A stretch of DNA of 64,000 nt from contig CAWJWP010000021.1 of assembly GCA_963846495.1 (NCBI GenBank), positions 134,471 through 198,470 on the forward strand, written 5' to 3'. Origin of the DNA: DASYQD01 sp963846495. Lineage in GTDB: Bacteria; Acidobacteriota; Thermoanaerobaculia; Multivoradales; JAIOJS01. Below, piece after piece: positions 10,309 to 17,991 of this stretch (position 1 is the first letter of the stretch; each line of letters opens with the position of its first letter). The notes beneath the pieces are model-generated. The model saw only the letters and a program-made list of their open reading frames with translations, did not search any database and had not been told where the DNA came from. Position numbers and translations under genes: made by a program.

Positions 10309-12731
10309 TCAGTTTTCTTGCGGCGCCCGGCTGCCCTGGTAGCCGCCCGACTCCGGATCCAGCGTCAGGATGGGCCGCTCGTCGGTGGCCTTCCGGCGCC
10401 CGGAGCTGCGGACCACCTTCTCGAGATCCGTCGCCGTCATCGGCATCCCCAGGCCGAAGCCCTGCGCGCAGTGGCAGCCGAGCTCGCGCAGCAGCTCGAG
10501 CTGCATGGGCGTCTCGACGCCTTCGGCGGTGACGCGCAGGCCGAGCGCCTGGGCCATCGCCAACGTGGCGCGGATGATCGCCAGGCCGCCGCGGGCGTGG
10601 CCGAGGCTGGCGACGAAGCTGCGGTCGATCTTCACCGTGTCGAGCGGGAACTGCTGCAGGTACGACAGCGACGAGTAGCCGGTGCCGAAGTCGTCGAGCG
10701 CGAGGCGCACGCCGAGCTCCTTCAACCGCGCCAGCACGCTCGCGGGTGCGCTCGGGGTCCTTCATCGCCGAGCCTTCGGTGATCTCGAGCTCGAGGCGGT
10801 GCGCCGGCAGGCCGCTGGCATCGAGCAGCGCGGCGATCTGCTCGACGAGGCCCGGCTGCGCGAGGTGGTGGGCGGAGAGGTTCACCGAGACGCGGAAGGA
10901 GCCGAAGCGCTCCTGCCAGGCCATCGCCTTGCGCGCAGGCGGTGCGCAGCACCCAGTCGCCCAGCGGACGGATGAGCAGCGTCTGCTCGGCGACGGCAAG
11001 GAAGCGGTCGGGGAGCAGCAGCTCGCCGTCGTGGTGCCAGCGCAGCAGCGCCTCGGCGCCGACCACCATGCCGGTGGCGAGCTCGACGATCGGCTGGTAG
11101 TAGCAGCTCGAAGGCGTTCTCGGCCAGCCCCTGGCGCAGCTGCGCCTCGAGGTGCAGCCGGTCGCGGGCGCGCTCGGAGAGGCCGTGGCCGCAGAACTGG
11201 TAGTTGTTGCGGCCGAGCTCCTTGGCCGCGTACATGGCGGCGTCGGCGTTGCGCACCAGCACCTCGGGCTCGTCCCCGTGCTCGGGGTGGAGCGCGACGC
11301 CGAGGCTGGCGGTGACGTAGAGCCGCTCGCCCTCGATCAGGCAGGGCTCGGCGACGGCGGTCAACAGCTTCGTGCGCCACCGCCTCGGCGTCGTCGGGCT
11401 TGTTGATCTCGAGCAGCACGGTGAACTCGTCGCCGCCGAAGCGGCTCACCAGGTCGCCGTCGCGCACGGCGCGGCGCAGGCGGCGGGCGAGGGTCTGCAG
11501 CACGCGGTCGCCGACGCCGTGGCCGAGCGAGTCGTTGATCACCTTGAAGCCGTCGAGGTCGAGGAAGAGCACCGCCAGGCGGGTGCCGCGCAGGCTGGCG
11601 GTGGCGAGGCGGGTCTCGAGGCGGTCGCTGAACGCGGTGCGGTTGGGCAGCCCGGTGAGCGGGTCGTGGAAGGCCTGGTACTCGATCTGCGCCGCGCGGT
11701 CGCGGTCGCTGATGTCGCCGGCGACGAACACCATGCCGGCAGGCGCGCCGAAGTCGTCGCGCATCATCGACACCGAGACCTCGACCTCGACGCGGCTGCG
11801 GTCGCGGCGGCGCCAGATCATCGGCCGGTCGCGCACGATGCCGCCGCGCATCAGCGTGTCGGAAGCGTTGCCGACGTTGCGCGGCGTCTCGATGACGTCG
11901 AGCAGGCGCAGGCCGAGCAGCTCGCCGCGCCGGTAGCCGAGCAGCACGCAGGCGGCGGGGTTGGCGACGCGGATGCGCTCCTCGAGATCGCACACCAGCA
12001 CCGCGCCCTGCAGGGTCTCGAGGATCTTGTCGGCGGCGAAGCCGGCGGTGACGTCGACGAGGCGATAGCGGCGCACCGCCCGCGCGACGAGCACCATGCT
12101 CGCCGCCACCGGCACCATGCCCAGCGGCGGCATGTCCCAGCCGAACGACGGCAGGAAGTCGATCATGCCCAGCGAGCCGACGCCGAAGGCGGCGCAGAAG
12201 GCGGCCGCGCGCTCGCGGTGCGAGCTCTCGTCGGAGGTGCGCAGCTCGCGCGCGAAGAGGCCGAAGACGGAGAGCAGCACGCCGAGGTAGACGATGACGA
12301 CCGACACCGCCGCCGGCGCCAGCAGGGTGTAATGCCCCCACGGGTGGAAGTCGACGCCGAGGACGACCCACGGCGTCGCCTGCGCGATGGCGGCGAGGAC
12401 GAAGCCGGCGGCCCACAAAAGGGCGATGGCGCGCTGCTGCTCGCGGTGGCGGCCGATGAGGCGGGCGGCGAAGTGATAGGTCGCCGCGGGGATGAGCGCC
12501 ACGCCGAGGTAGGAGGCGCGCGCCCAGGCCACCGCGGTGGTGACGTCGTCACTCGTCAGCACCAGGCCGGCGCAGGCAGAGCCAGACGGCGACGAGGAAG
12601 GCGAGGGCGGCGAACTGTATCCCCACCGCCTGCCAGCGCTCGCGAAGCGCCACCCAGATCCCGAGCCCGAGCACCGCTGCTGCAACGAGCAGCGAAGTGC
12701 CGGTCAGCACGGATGCGGCGGCGGTTTGCAT
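10309..12731 (-). CDS. Membrane PAS-GGDEF-EAL cyclic-di-GMP enzyme, multiple frameshifts
   Basis: Bifunctional c-di-GMP turnover protein, about 807 residues. ATG 12731 starts MQTAAASVLTGTSLLVAAAV. The first ~215 residues form about seven membrane helices (histidine-kinase 7TM-like sensor). A PAS domain follows (ILETLQGAVLVCDLEERIRV, ANPAACVLLGYRRGELLG). GGDEF begins FHDPLTGLPNR and has an intact RFGGDEFTV active site near residue 430 and an RxxD inhibitory site (RDGD) five residues before it. The EAL domain has VVGAEALLRWHH, VNLSAHHL, LELEITEG, LALDDFGTGYSSL, KIDRSFV and ITAEGVE-like VTAEGVETPMQ, so both activities look intact. Single-base shifts occur near 12560, 11380, 11105, 10925 and 10740; all leave the family sequence readable and are probably assembly errors. 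A PilZ receptor gene lies at 28.4 kb. Confidence 0.85.
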
Positions 12732-12943
12732 CTATGGTCGAGGGTGCGCCAGCCAACCCGTAAGCAAGAACCTCGCCCCGACATTATGAGGCAGGGGCGG
12801 CTCTTTTGCGCGCCTGTGAAGAGACGCGGCGCGGCGGAGACATAGGGCTCAGCCGTCGATCGCCTGTACGTTTTGCGCCGATAGCCGCGGCGGAATGCAA
12901 GAAAGGCTGGGTCGCGCGTGCATGGCGCGACCTCGCGGGCCAG
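12732..12943. other. Intergenic stretch between acyl-CoA dehydrogenase and the GGDEF-EAL gene
   Basis: About 210 bases. A short GC-rich inverted repeat (cgcccc ... ggggcg, about 12773-12798) followed by four T on the plus strand could be a weak hairpin, but it is on the wrong strand for a terminator of the minus-strand acyl-CoA cluster. No gene is visible. Confidence 0.3.
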
Positions 12944-14119
12944 CTAGGAACCGAGCAGCTGACGCGCGATGACGAGGTGCTGCACCTCGGTCGTGCCTTC
13001 GTAGATGCGCAACGCGCGCACGGCGCGATAGAGGCGATCGACGGGGTTGTCGGCGAGCACGCCGCGGCCGCCGAGAATCTGCACCGCCTGGTCGACGATC
13101 CGCTGCGCTGCCTCGGTGGCGTAGGCCTTCGCCATCGCTGCCTCCAGCGTGATGCGCTCGGCGCCGCGGTCGGCTTCCCACGCGGCGCGGTAGGTGAGGA
13201 GGCGCGCCGCGGTGAGCTCGGTCGCCATCGACGCGAGCTTCTCCTGCACCAGCTGGAAGCTCGCGAGCGGTTGACCGAACTGCCGCCGCTCGCGCGCGTG
13301 CGCGAGCGCTTCGTCGAGGGCGCGCGCGGCCATGCCGCAGGCGGCGGCGGCGACGGTCGGCCGCAGGCGGTCGAGCGTGCGCATGCCGAGCTTGAAGCCG
13401 GCGTTCTCTTCGCCGAGCAGCGCATCGGCGGGCAGCCGGCATCCGTCGAACGCCAGCTCGCCGAGCGGATGCGGCGCCGCCATCACCTGCGCGCCGGCGA
13501 AGCGGAGGCCCGGGCGCGTCGGCGGGGACGAGAAAGCAGGAGATCGCCGCGGCTCTTCGCCTCCGCGTTTGTCGCGGCGAAGACGCAGTAGACGTCGGCG
13601 ATGCCGGCGTTGGAGATGAGCGTCTTGCGGCCCGCGAGCTCCCATCCGTCGCCGCTGCGGCGCGCGGTCGTGGCGAGCGCCGCTCACGTCGCTGCCCGCT
13701 TCGGGCTCGGTCATCGCGAAGGCAGTCATCGCCTCGCCGCGCGCGACGCGCGGCAGCCACGCGGCCCGCTGCGCGTCGCTGCCGCCGAGGGTGATCGGCA
13801 TCGAGCCGAGGCACTGCAGCGCGAAGACGGCGTCGGCGAGCGGCGAGGCGGCGGCGAGCGCCTCGCGCACGAGGCAGCAGGCGCGCAGGTCGGGCGCCTC
13901 GGCGCGGCCGCCCCACGCCTCGGGGATGGCCCAGCGGATCCAACCGCCGGCGCCGAGCGTCGCGAGGATGTCGCGCGCCTGCCGCCGCGCCACGTCGTCG
14001 TCGGCGGGAGCGGGCAGCGGCGCGATCTCCGCGGCGGCGAAGGCGGCCACCGCCGCCGCCAGCTCGCGATGGCGCGGCTCGAGGAACGCCTCGATCGGCC
14101 GCGTGTCGGAGATGCTCAG
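12944..14119 (-). CDS. Acyl-CoA dehydrogenase, two compensating frameshifts
   Basis: FAD-dependent acyl-CoA dehydrogenase, about 391 residues. Visible family elements are WIRWAIPEAWGG, EAMTAFAMTEPEAGSDV (FAD/substrate-loop signature), ERRQFGQPLASFQLVQEKLA, AVQILGGRGVLADNPVDRLY, RALRIYEGTTEVQHLVIARQLL. Between EAGSDV and ISCFLVP (about 13680 to 13520) the frame shifts out and back, leaving an Arg-rich missense stretch, so this is probably two sequencing errors. In EGTTEVQ, which usually carries or follows the catalytic Glu region, residues are conserved. No ATG is in frame; a CTG at 14119 sits 5 nt after a perfect AAGGAGG, the best start. It is last in a minus-strand cluster after the enoyl-CoA hydratase, matching a beta-oxidation-like role. 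Chain length specificity is unknown. Confidence 0.85.
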   Translation of the reverse strand: MSISDTRPIEAFLEPRHRELAAAVAAFAAAEIAPLPAPADDDVARRQARDILATLGAGGWIRWAIPEAWGGRAEAPDLRACCLVREALAAASPLADAVFALQCLGSMPITLGGSDAQRAAWLPRVARGEAMTAFAMTEPEAGSDVSGARHDRAPQRRRMGARGPQDAHLQRRHRRRLLRLRRDKRGGEEPRRSPAFSSPPTRPGLRFAGAQVMAAPHPLGELAFDGCRLPADALLGEENAGFKLGMRTLDRLRPTVAAAACGMAARALDEALAHARERRQFGQPLASFQLVQEKLASMATELTAARLLTYRAAWEADRGAERITLEAAMAKAYATEAAQRIVDQAVQILGGRGVLADNPVDRLYRAVRALRIYEGTTEVQHLVIARQLLGS

Positions 14120-14124
14120 GAGGG

Positions 14125-14131
14125 CCTCCTT
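14125..14131 (-). promoter_or_regulatory. Strong Shine-Dalgarno fixing a CTG start
   Basis: AAGGAGG on the minus strand, 5 nt before CTG 14119 in the acyl-CoA dehydrogenase frame. The nearest upstream ATG is in another frame and stops after nine codons. The ribosome-binding site therefore argues for a non-canonical CTG start or a miscalled first base. Confidence 0.5.
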
Positions 14132-14139
14132 AGATGAGC

Positions 14140-14205
14140 CGTCATGGCGAGGAGCGCAGCGACGAAGCCATCTCGATGTCGAGATTGCCACGGTCGCTTC
14201 GCCGC
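14140..14205. repeat. REP-like palindromic repeat copy
   Basis: cgtcatggcgaggagcgcag continuing to ctcgatg (14140-14178), followed by a partial inverted copy (tcgagattgccacggtcgct, 14179-14198). It is the same family as the pair at 25551-25684: core CGTCAT-GCGAGG-GCG-AGCGACGAAGC-ATCTCGATG. It lies between the 3' end of the enoyl-CoA hydratase and the acyl-CoA dehydrogenase start, a usual place for REP elements, where it can form a stable hairpin in the transcript. Confidence 0.65.
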
Positions 14206-14212
14206 GCCGCGC

Positions 14213-15016
14213 TCACTTGAACTCCGGCGGCCGCTTCGCCTTGAACGCCTCGTAGGCCTCGCGGAAGTTGGGGTCCTGCATGCACGCCGCCTGGATCTCG
14301 GTCTCCGCGGCCATCGCCGACTCGAGGTCCATCGCCGCCTCGCGCAGCAGCATCCGCTTCGTCACCTCGAGGCCGAACGACGGGCCGCGCGCGAGCCGCT
14401 CGGCCCACGCGCGCGCCTCGGCCAGCACCTGCGCGTCCTCGGCGACGACGCGGTTGTAGAGGCCGATGCGCTGCGCTTCGTGCGGGTCGACGAAGTCGCC
14501 GGTCATCAGCAGCTCGGTCGCGCGCCCGAGGCCGACGATGCGCGGCAGCAGCCAGGAGACGCCCATGTCGGCTCCCGACAGTCCGACCTTGGTGAAGAGG
14601 AACGCGATCTTCGCGCTCGGTCCGGCGATGCGGACGTCGCAAGCGGTGGCGATCACCGCGCCGGCGCCGGCGACGAGGCCGTTGAGCGCGCCGACGATCG
14701 GCCGCCGGCAGTGGAGCATCGACAGGATGAGGTCGCCGGTCGTGCGGGTGAAGGCGAGCAGGCCGCGGAAGTCGCGCTTGAACAGCTCGCCGATGATGTC
14801 CTCGACGTCGCCGCCGGAGCAGAAGGCGCGGCCGCTGCCGGTGATGAGGATCGAGCGCACGCCGGGCTCGCTGTCGAGCTGGCGGAAGGCCTTGCGCAGC
14901 TCGACGTAGACCTCGAAGGTGAGCGCGTTGAGGCGATCGGGCCGGTCGAGGGTGAGGGTGGCGACGCCGGTGGCGTCGTCGAGCTCGTAGCGGAAGCTGT
15001 CGAAGTTGAGGGGCAT
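14213..15016 (-). CDS. Enoyl-CoA hydratase/isomerase-family protein
   Basis: A 267-residue crotonase-fold enzyme with an intact frame. It starts MPLNFDSFRYELDDATGVAT and shows LTLDRPDRLNALTFEVYVEL, SILITGSGRAFCSGGDVEDI (first oxyanion-hole segment), CRRPIVGALNGLVAGAGAVI (second oxyanion hole), then IAFLFTKVGLSGADMGVSWL and LPRIVGLGRATELLMTGD, the trimer-forming helices. Asp replaces the second catalytic Glu of classical hydratases at SGADMG, as in several isomerase or unusual hydratase members, so hydration of a straight-chain enoyl-CoA is not certain. Neighbours on the same strand are RidA, an SDR and an acyl-CoA dehydrogenase, so it probably works in an acyl-CoA degradation pathway. Confidence 0.88.
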   Translation of the reverse strand: MPLNFDSFRYELDDATGVATLTLDRPDRLNALTFEVYVELRKAFRQLDSEPGVRSILITGSGRAFCSGGDVEDIIGELFKRDFRGLLAFTRTTGDLILSMLHCRRPIVGALNGLVAGAGAVIATACDVRIAGPSAKIAFLFTKVGLSGADMGVSWLLPRIVGLGRATELLMTGDFVDPHEAQRIGLYNRVVAEDAQVLAEARAWAERLARGPSFGLEVTKRMLLREAAMDLESAMAAETEIQAACMQDPNFREAYEAFKAKRPPEFK

Positions 15017-15057
15017 GCGTGACTCTCGTTATCGGCGACTGTGCATCAGGGGCGGCG

Positions 15058-15108
15058 TAGGGTGCGCTCTGCGCACCAGAGCAGACGGTGCGCAGAGCGC
15101 ACCCTACC
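15058..15108. repeat. Perfect 21-bp inverted repeat overlapping the ridA stop codon
   Basis: Left arm gtagggtgcgctctgcgcac+c (15058-15078), 9-nt loop, right arm its exact reverse complement (15088-15108). The right arm contains the stop codon of the RidA-family gene (15104-15106). It resembles the dispersed GTAGGGTGCG...CGCACCCTAC palindromes of many soil bacteria. It could stabilise the 3' end of the upstream mRNA or attenuate read-through to the enoyl-CoA hydratase gene. There is no T-tract, so it is not a classical intrinsic terminator. Confidence 0.75.
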
Positions 15109-15508
15109 GTAGCGCTGCCGTGGCCTCGATCTCCACCTTGGCACCGGGCGCGAGCAGGCCGCTCACCTCGACCAGCGACATCGCCGGGTAGTGGCGGCCC
15201 ATCAGCTCGTACCAGCGCTGGCCCAGCTCGCGCCGGCTCGCCAGGTACTCGGCCTTGTCGACGACGTAGACGGTGAGCCGCGCCACGTCGGCCGCTTCGC
15301 CGCCCGCCGCATCGACCACGGCGAGGACGTTGGCGAGCGCCTGTGCGAACTGCTCGACGAAGTCGTCGCCGACGAGGCGCTGCTCGGCGTCCCAGCCGAT
15401 CTGGCCGGCGACGAAGAGCAGCCGCCGCCCGGCGGGCACGACGATGCCGTTGGCGTACCCCTGCGGCCGGCCCAGCTCCGGCGGGTCGACGATCTCGAGC
15501 GGGCTCAC
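15104..15508 (-). CDS. RidA (YjgF/YER057c/UK114) family protein
   Basis: A 134-residue protein with the RidA fold: GYANGIVVPAGRRLLFVAGQ, IGWDAEQRL, FVEQFAQALANVLAVVDAAG, DVARLTVYVVDKAEYLASR, and the C-terminal PAMSLVEVSGLLAPGAKVEI. The usual imine-deaminase Arg (TRxYV.D) is replaced: LTVYVVDKAEY has no Arg before the tyrosine, and the end reads GAKVEIEATA where active RidA has ..VEIE..A. It may therefore be a RidA subfamily without deaminase activity. It sits 19 bp after the SDR gene and before the enoyl-CoA hydratase, so it is probably part of the same operon. RidA-like proteins encoded with acyl-CoA genes often act as pathway-specific hydrolases or detoxifying partners; the role here is inferred. 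Confidence 0.85.
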   Translation of the reverse strand: MSPLEIVDPPELGRPQGYANGIVVPAGRRLLFVAGQIGWDAEQRLVGDDFVEQFAQALANVLAVVDAAGGEAADVARLTVYVVDKAEYLASRRELGQRWYELMGRHYPAMSLVEVSGLLAPGAKVEIEATAALR

Positions 15509-15527
15509 GCGGGTCGATCGCCTCGTC

Positions 15528-16325
15528 TCACGACTGCACCGCGCCGCCGTCGAGCACTATTGACTGGCCGTTGATGCCGCCGGCGCGCGGATCGCAGAGC
15601 GAGGCGATGAGGTAGGCCACCTCGTCGGCGGTGAAGAGCCGGTTCTGCGGCGAGGTGCGGCGCATGAAGTCGAGGGCCTGCTCGCTGCTGATCCCGGTCT
15701 TGCCGACGACGCGCGCCACCGAATCCACCGTCATCTCGGTGTCGACGTATCCCGGGCAGACGGCGTTGACGGTGACGCCGCGCGCCGCCAGCTCGGCGGC
15801 GACGGCGCGGGTGAAGCCGACGACGGCGTGCTTGGTCGCGGCGTAGGCGGCGATGTAGGGCGCGCCCATCTTGCCGGCGATCGAGGCGACGTTGACGACC
15901 CGCCCCCAACCGGCGGCGGCCATCGCCGGCGCGAAGGCCTGCGTGCAGAGGAAGGTGCCGGTGACGTTGACGGCGAAGAGCCGGTTCCAGTCCTCGAGCG
16001 TGATCGACTTCAGCGGCGCCGAGTGGGCGACGCCGGCGTTGTTGACGAGGATGTCGACTTTCGCGCCGACGCTCTGCAGCTTCTCCGTGGCCTGCTCGTG
16101 CAGCGAGGCGATTTGCGCCGGATCGGTGACGTCGCAGCGGACCTCGAAGACCTGGTGCCCTTCGGCGCGCAGCCCCTCGGCGGTCGCGGCGAGCTGCTCG
16201 GCCGAGCGCGCCGCGACGACGACCGCGGCGCCGGCCTGCGCCAGTAACCGCGCCGTGGCGGCGCCGATGCCGCGGCCACCGCCGGTGACGACGGCTCCTT
16301 TGCCGGTGAGAGGGGCTTCGCTCAT
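15528..16325 (-). CDS. Short-chain dehydrogenase/reductase
   Basis: A 265-residue classical SDR. Cofactor motif TGGGRGIGAATA near residue 14; DVTDPAQ for adenine contact; ILVNNAGVAHSAPL; catalytic serine in NVASIAGKMG and YxxxK in YAATKHAVVGFTRAVA; CPGYVDTEMT; and the usual ending INGQSIVLDGG. An Ala-Arg-Ser after the second strand (VVVAARSAEQL) fits NADP-type binding but is not decisive. The gene heads the minus-strand cluster SDR-RidA-enoyl-CoA hydratase-acyl-CoA dehydrogenase, where a 3-hydroxyacyl-CoA or alcohol dehydrogenase role is plausible. It is divergent from the GT-C-like membrane gene with about 40 bp between starts, so promoters must overlap or extend into coding sequence. Confidence 0.9.
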   Translation of the reverse strand: MSEAPLTGKGAVVTGGGRGIGAATARLLAQAGAAVVVAARSAEQLAATAEGLRAEGHQVFEVRCDVTDPAQIASLHEQATEKLQSVGAKVDILVNNAGVAHSAPLKSITLEDWNRLFAVNVTGTFLCTQAFAPAMAAAGWGRVVNVASIAGKMGAPYIAAYAATKHAVVGFTRAVAAELAARGVTVNAVCPGYVDTEMTVDSVARVVGKTGISSEQALDFMRRTSPQNRLFTADEVAYLIASLCDPRAGGINGQSIVLDGGAVQS

Positions 16326-16365
16326 CGCCGGGAAGATATCGCGACCGCCCTAAGATGCCGCCGAC

Positions 16366-17991
16366 GTGCGCAAACCCGAGTCGCTCGTGCCGGCGCTGCT
16401 GGTGGCGCTCGCCTTGATCGCCGGCGCCACGCTGCGGCTGTGGAACCTACGCGGCCAGGTGATGGGCGGCGACGAGCTGCACGCCGTGCGGGCAGCGCTG
16501 CAGCGGCCGGTGAGCGGGATCCTGTTCACCTATCAGGTGTCCGACAACTGCATTCCGCTGACGCTGTTCGATCGGCTCGTGCTCGATGCCGGGTGGCCGC
16601 TCAGCGAGATGGTGGTGCGGTTGCCGGTGTTGGTCGCCGGACTGGCGATGCTCGTGCTGGGGCCGTGGTGGGCGTGGCGCCGGCTCGGCCCCGGGCCGGC
16701 GGTCGTCTTCGCCTGGCTGCTGGCGCTGTCGCCGGCGCTCGTCGTCTACAGCCGCGTCGCGCGCTCGTACATGCCGGTAGCGCTGCTCGGGTGCGCGGCG
16801 TTAGCCGCGTTCGATGCCTGGCAGCGGCGCGGCGGATGGCGATTCGCCACGGCGTACGTCGTATGCGCTGCGGCCGCGGTGTGGTTCCACCTCGGTGCGG
16901 TGCCGCTGGTGTTGGCGCCGCTCCTCGCGGCGCTGCCGTGGGCGCTACGCGAGCGCGGGCGCAGGGTGTGGGCGCTCGTTGGCGTGGCGGCAGCGATCGC
17001 CGCGGCGCTGCTCGTACTGCTCGTGCCCGCGCGCGAGACGCTGCCGCTGGTGGCCGGCAAGCGGGGAAGTCTCGAGCTGTCGGCGGCGACGATCGGCGAG
17101 ACGGCCGTGTGGCTCGCTGGCGTGCGCTGGTGGTGGCTCGCCGTCCCGTTCGGGATCGCCGTCGTCACGGGTGCGGTGCGCCTCGCACGTCGCGAGCCGC
17201 GGTTAGCGACGCTCCTCGCGGTCACCGCCGTCGGCCAAGTCGTCGGCATCCTGGTGCTGGCGCCCGAGGGACACCAAAACCCGATCATCATGGCGCGCTA
17301 CCTGGTGCCCGCGCTGCCGATCGCGCTCGCTTTTGCGGCCGAAGCGCTGGGACGTCCCTGGTTCGGTGGCTGGCGTCGCGCGCACCCGGCGCTCGCGGCG
17401 CTCGCCATTGTCGCGCTGGTAACTGCGAGTCCGTTCACCGACCCGGCGCTCAGGCACAGCTCCTTTGCCCACTCCGTCACGTTCCTGCGCTTCACCGACG
17501 AGCGGCCGGCGCTGCCGGCGCTGCCGGCGCTGCCGGCGGAAGGTCCACCGCCCGTCTACGCCTGGCTGGCGAGCGCCGCTCCCGGCGCGATCGTCGAGCT
17601 GCCCTGGCACCCCGTGTGGCGCTTCGACCGTGCCGTCGGTCTCTACCAGACGGTGCACCGGCGGCCCGTGATCGTCACTGCTTTCGGCGGCCCGCTCGCC
17701 GACCGCCGGCTCGCCTTCCGCAACATGGTGCGCACCGACGCGGAGTCGTTGCTGCGCAGCCGTGGCCGCTGGCTGGTCGTGCACCGCTCGTTGCCGGCGG
17801 AGGAGGAGCGCATCGGTCCGCTCCTGGTCGACGGCCGCGTGCGCTACCAGCTGCGCATCGCCGGCCCCGACGCGGCACGCCGACTGCGCACGGTTTGGGG
17901 GCCGCCCGACTATCGCGACGACCGCACTTGGTGTTGGGACCTCGATCGCGTGCGGCGCCAACCCACGCCAGCGACCACGCCCGCCCGCTAG
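16366..17991 (+). CDS. Polytopic membrane protein, GT-C / ArnT-like glycosyltransferase
   Basis: A 541-residue protein from a GTG start with at least nine hydrophobic helices. The first loop has the acidic signature of GT-C enzymes (NLRGQVMGGDELHAVRAAL), followed by LALSPALVVYSRVARSYMPV, the region that in PMT/ArnT-like proteins faces the lipid-linked donor. IIMARYLVPALPIALAFAAEA is also typical. The C-terminal ~170 residues form a soluble domain (IVELPWHPVWRFDRAVGLYQ, VIVTAFGGP). It probably transfers sugar from a polyprenyl-phosphate donor at the periplasmic face, but acceptor and sugar are unknown. A 9-bp tandem repeat (ctgccggcg, 17512-17538) encodes a PALPALPALPA linker. Its TAG stop overlaps the stop of the convergent Asp-box gene (shared CTAG). 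Confidence 0.72.
   Translation: MRKPESLVPALLVALALIAGATLRLWNLRGQVMGGDELHAVRAALQRPVSGILFTYQVSDNCIPLTLFDRLVLDAGWPLSEMVVRLPVLVAGLAMLVLGPWWAWRRLGPGPAVVFAWLLALSPALVVYSRVARSYMPVALLGCAALAAFDAWQRRGGWRFATAYVVCAAAAVWFHLGAVPLVLAPLLAALPWALRERGRRVWALVGVAAAIAAALLVLLVPARETLPLVAGKRGSLELSAATIGETAVWLAGVRWWWLAVPFGIAVVTGAVRLARREPRLATLLAVTAVGQVVGILVLAPEGHQNPIIMARYLVPALPIALAFAAEALGRPWFGGWRRAHPALAALAIVALVTASPFTDPALRHSSFAHSVTFLRFTDERPALPALPALPAEGPPPVYAWLASAAPGAIVELPWHPVWRFDRAVGLYQTVHRRPVIVTAFGGPLADRRLAFRNMVRTDAESLLRSRGRWLVVHRSLPAEEERIGPLLVDGRVRYQLRIAGPDAARRLRTVWGPPDYRDDRTWCWDLDRVRRQPTPATTPAR

Noticed and set aside
11372..12763. 463-codon open frame antisense to the GGDEF-EAL gene
   Set aside because: It is a mirror of the GC-rich coding strand: Ala/Glu/Val-rich with no motif, while the minus strand carries PAS and GGDEF motifs.
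17512..17538. ctgccggcg tandem repeat as a regulatory or CRISPR-like array
   Set aside because: It is three coding repeats giving a Pro-Ala-Leu linker inside the GT-C-like gene, with no spacers.
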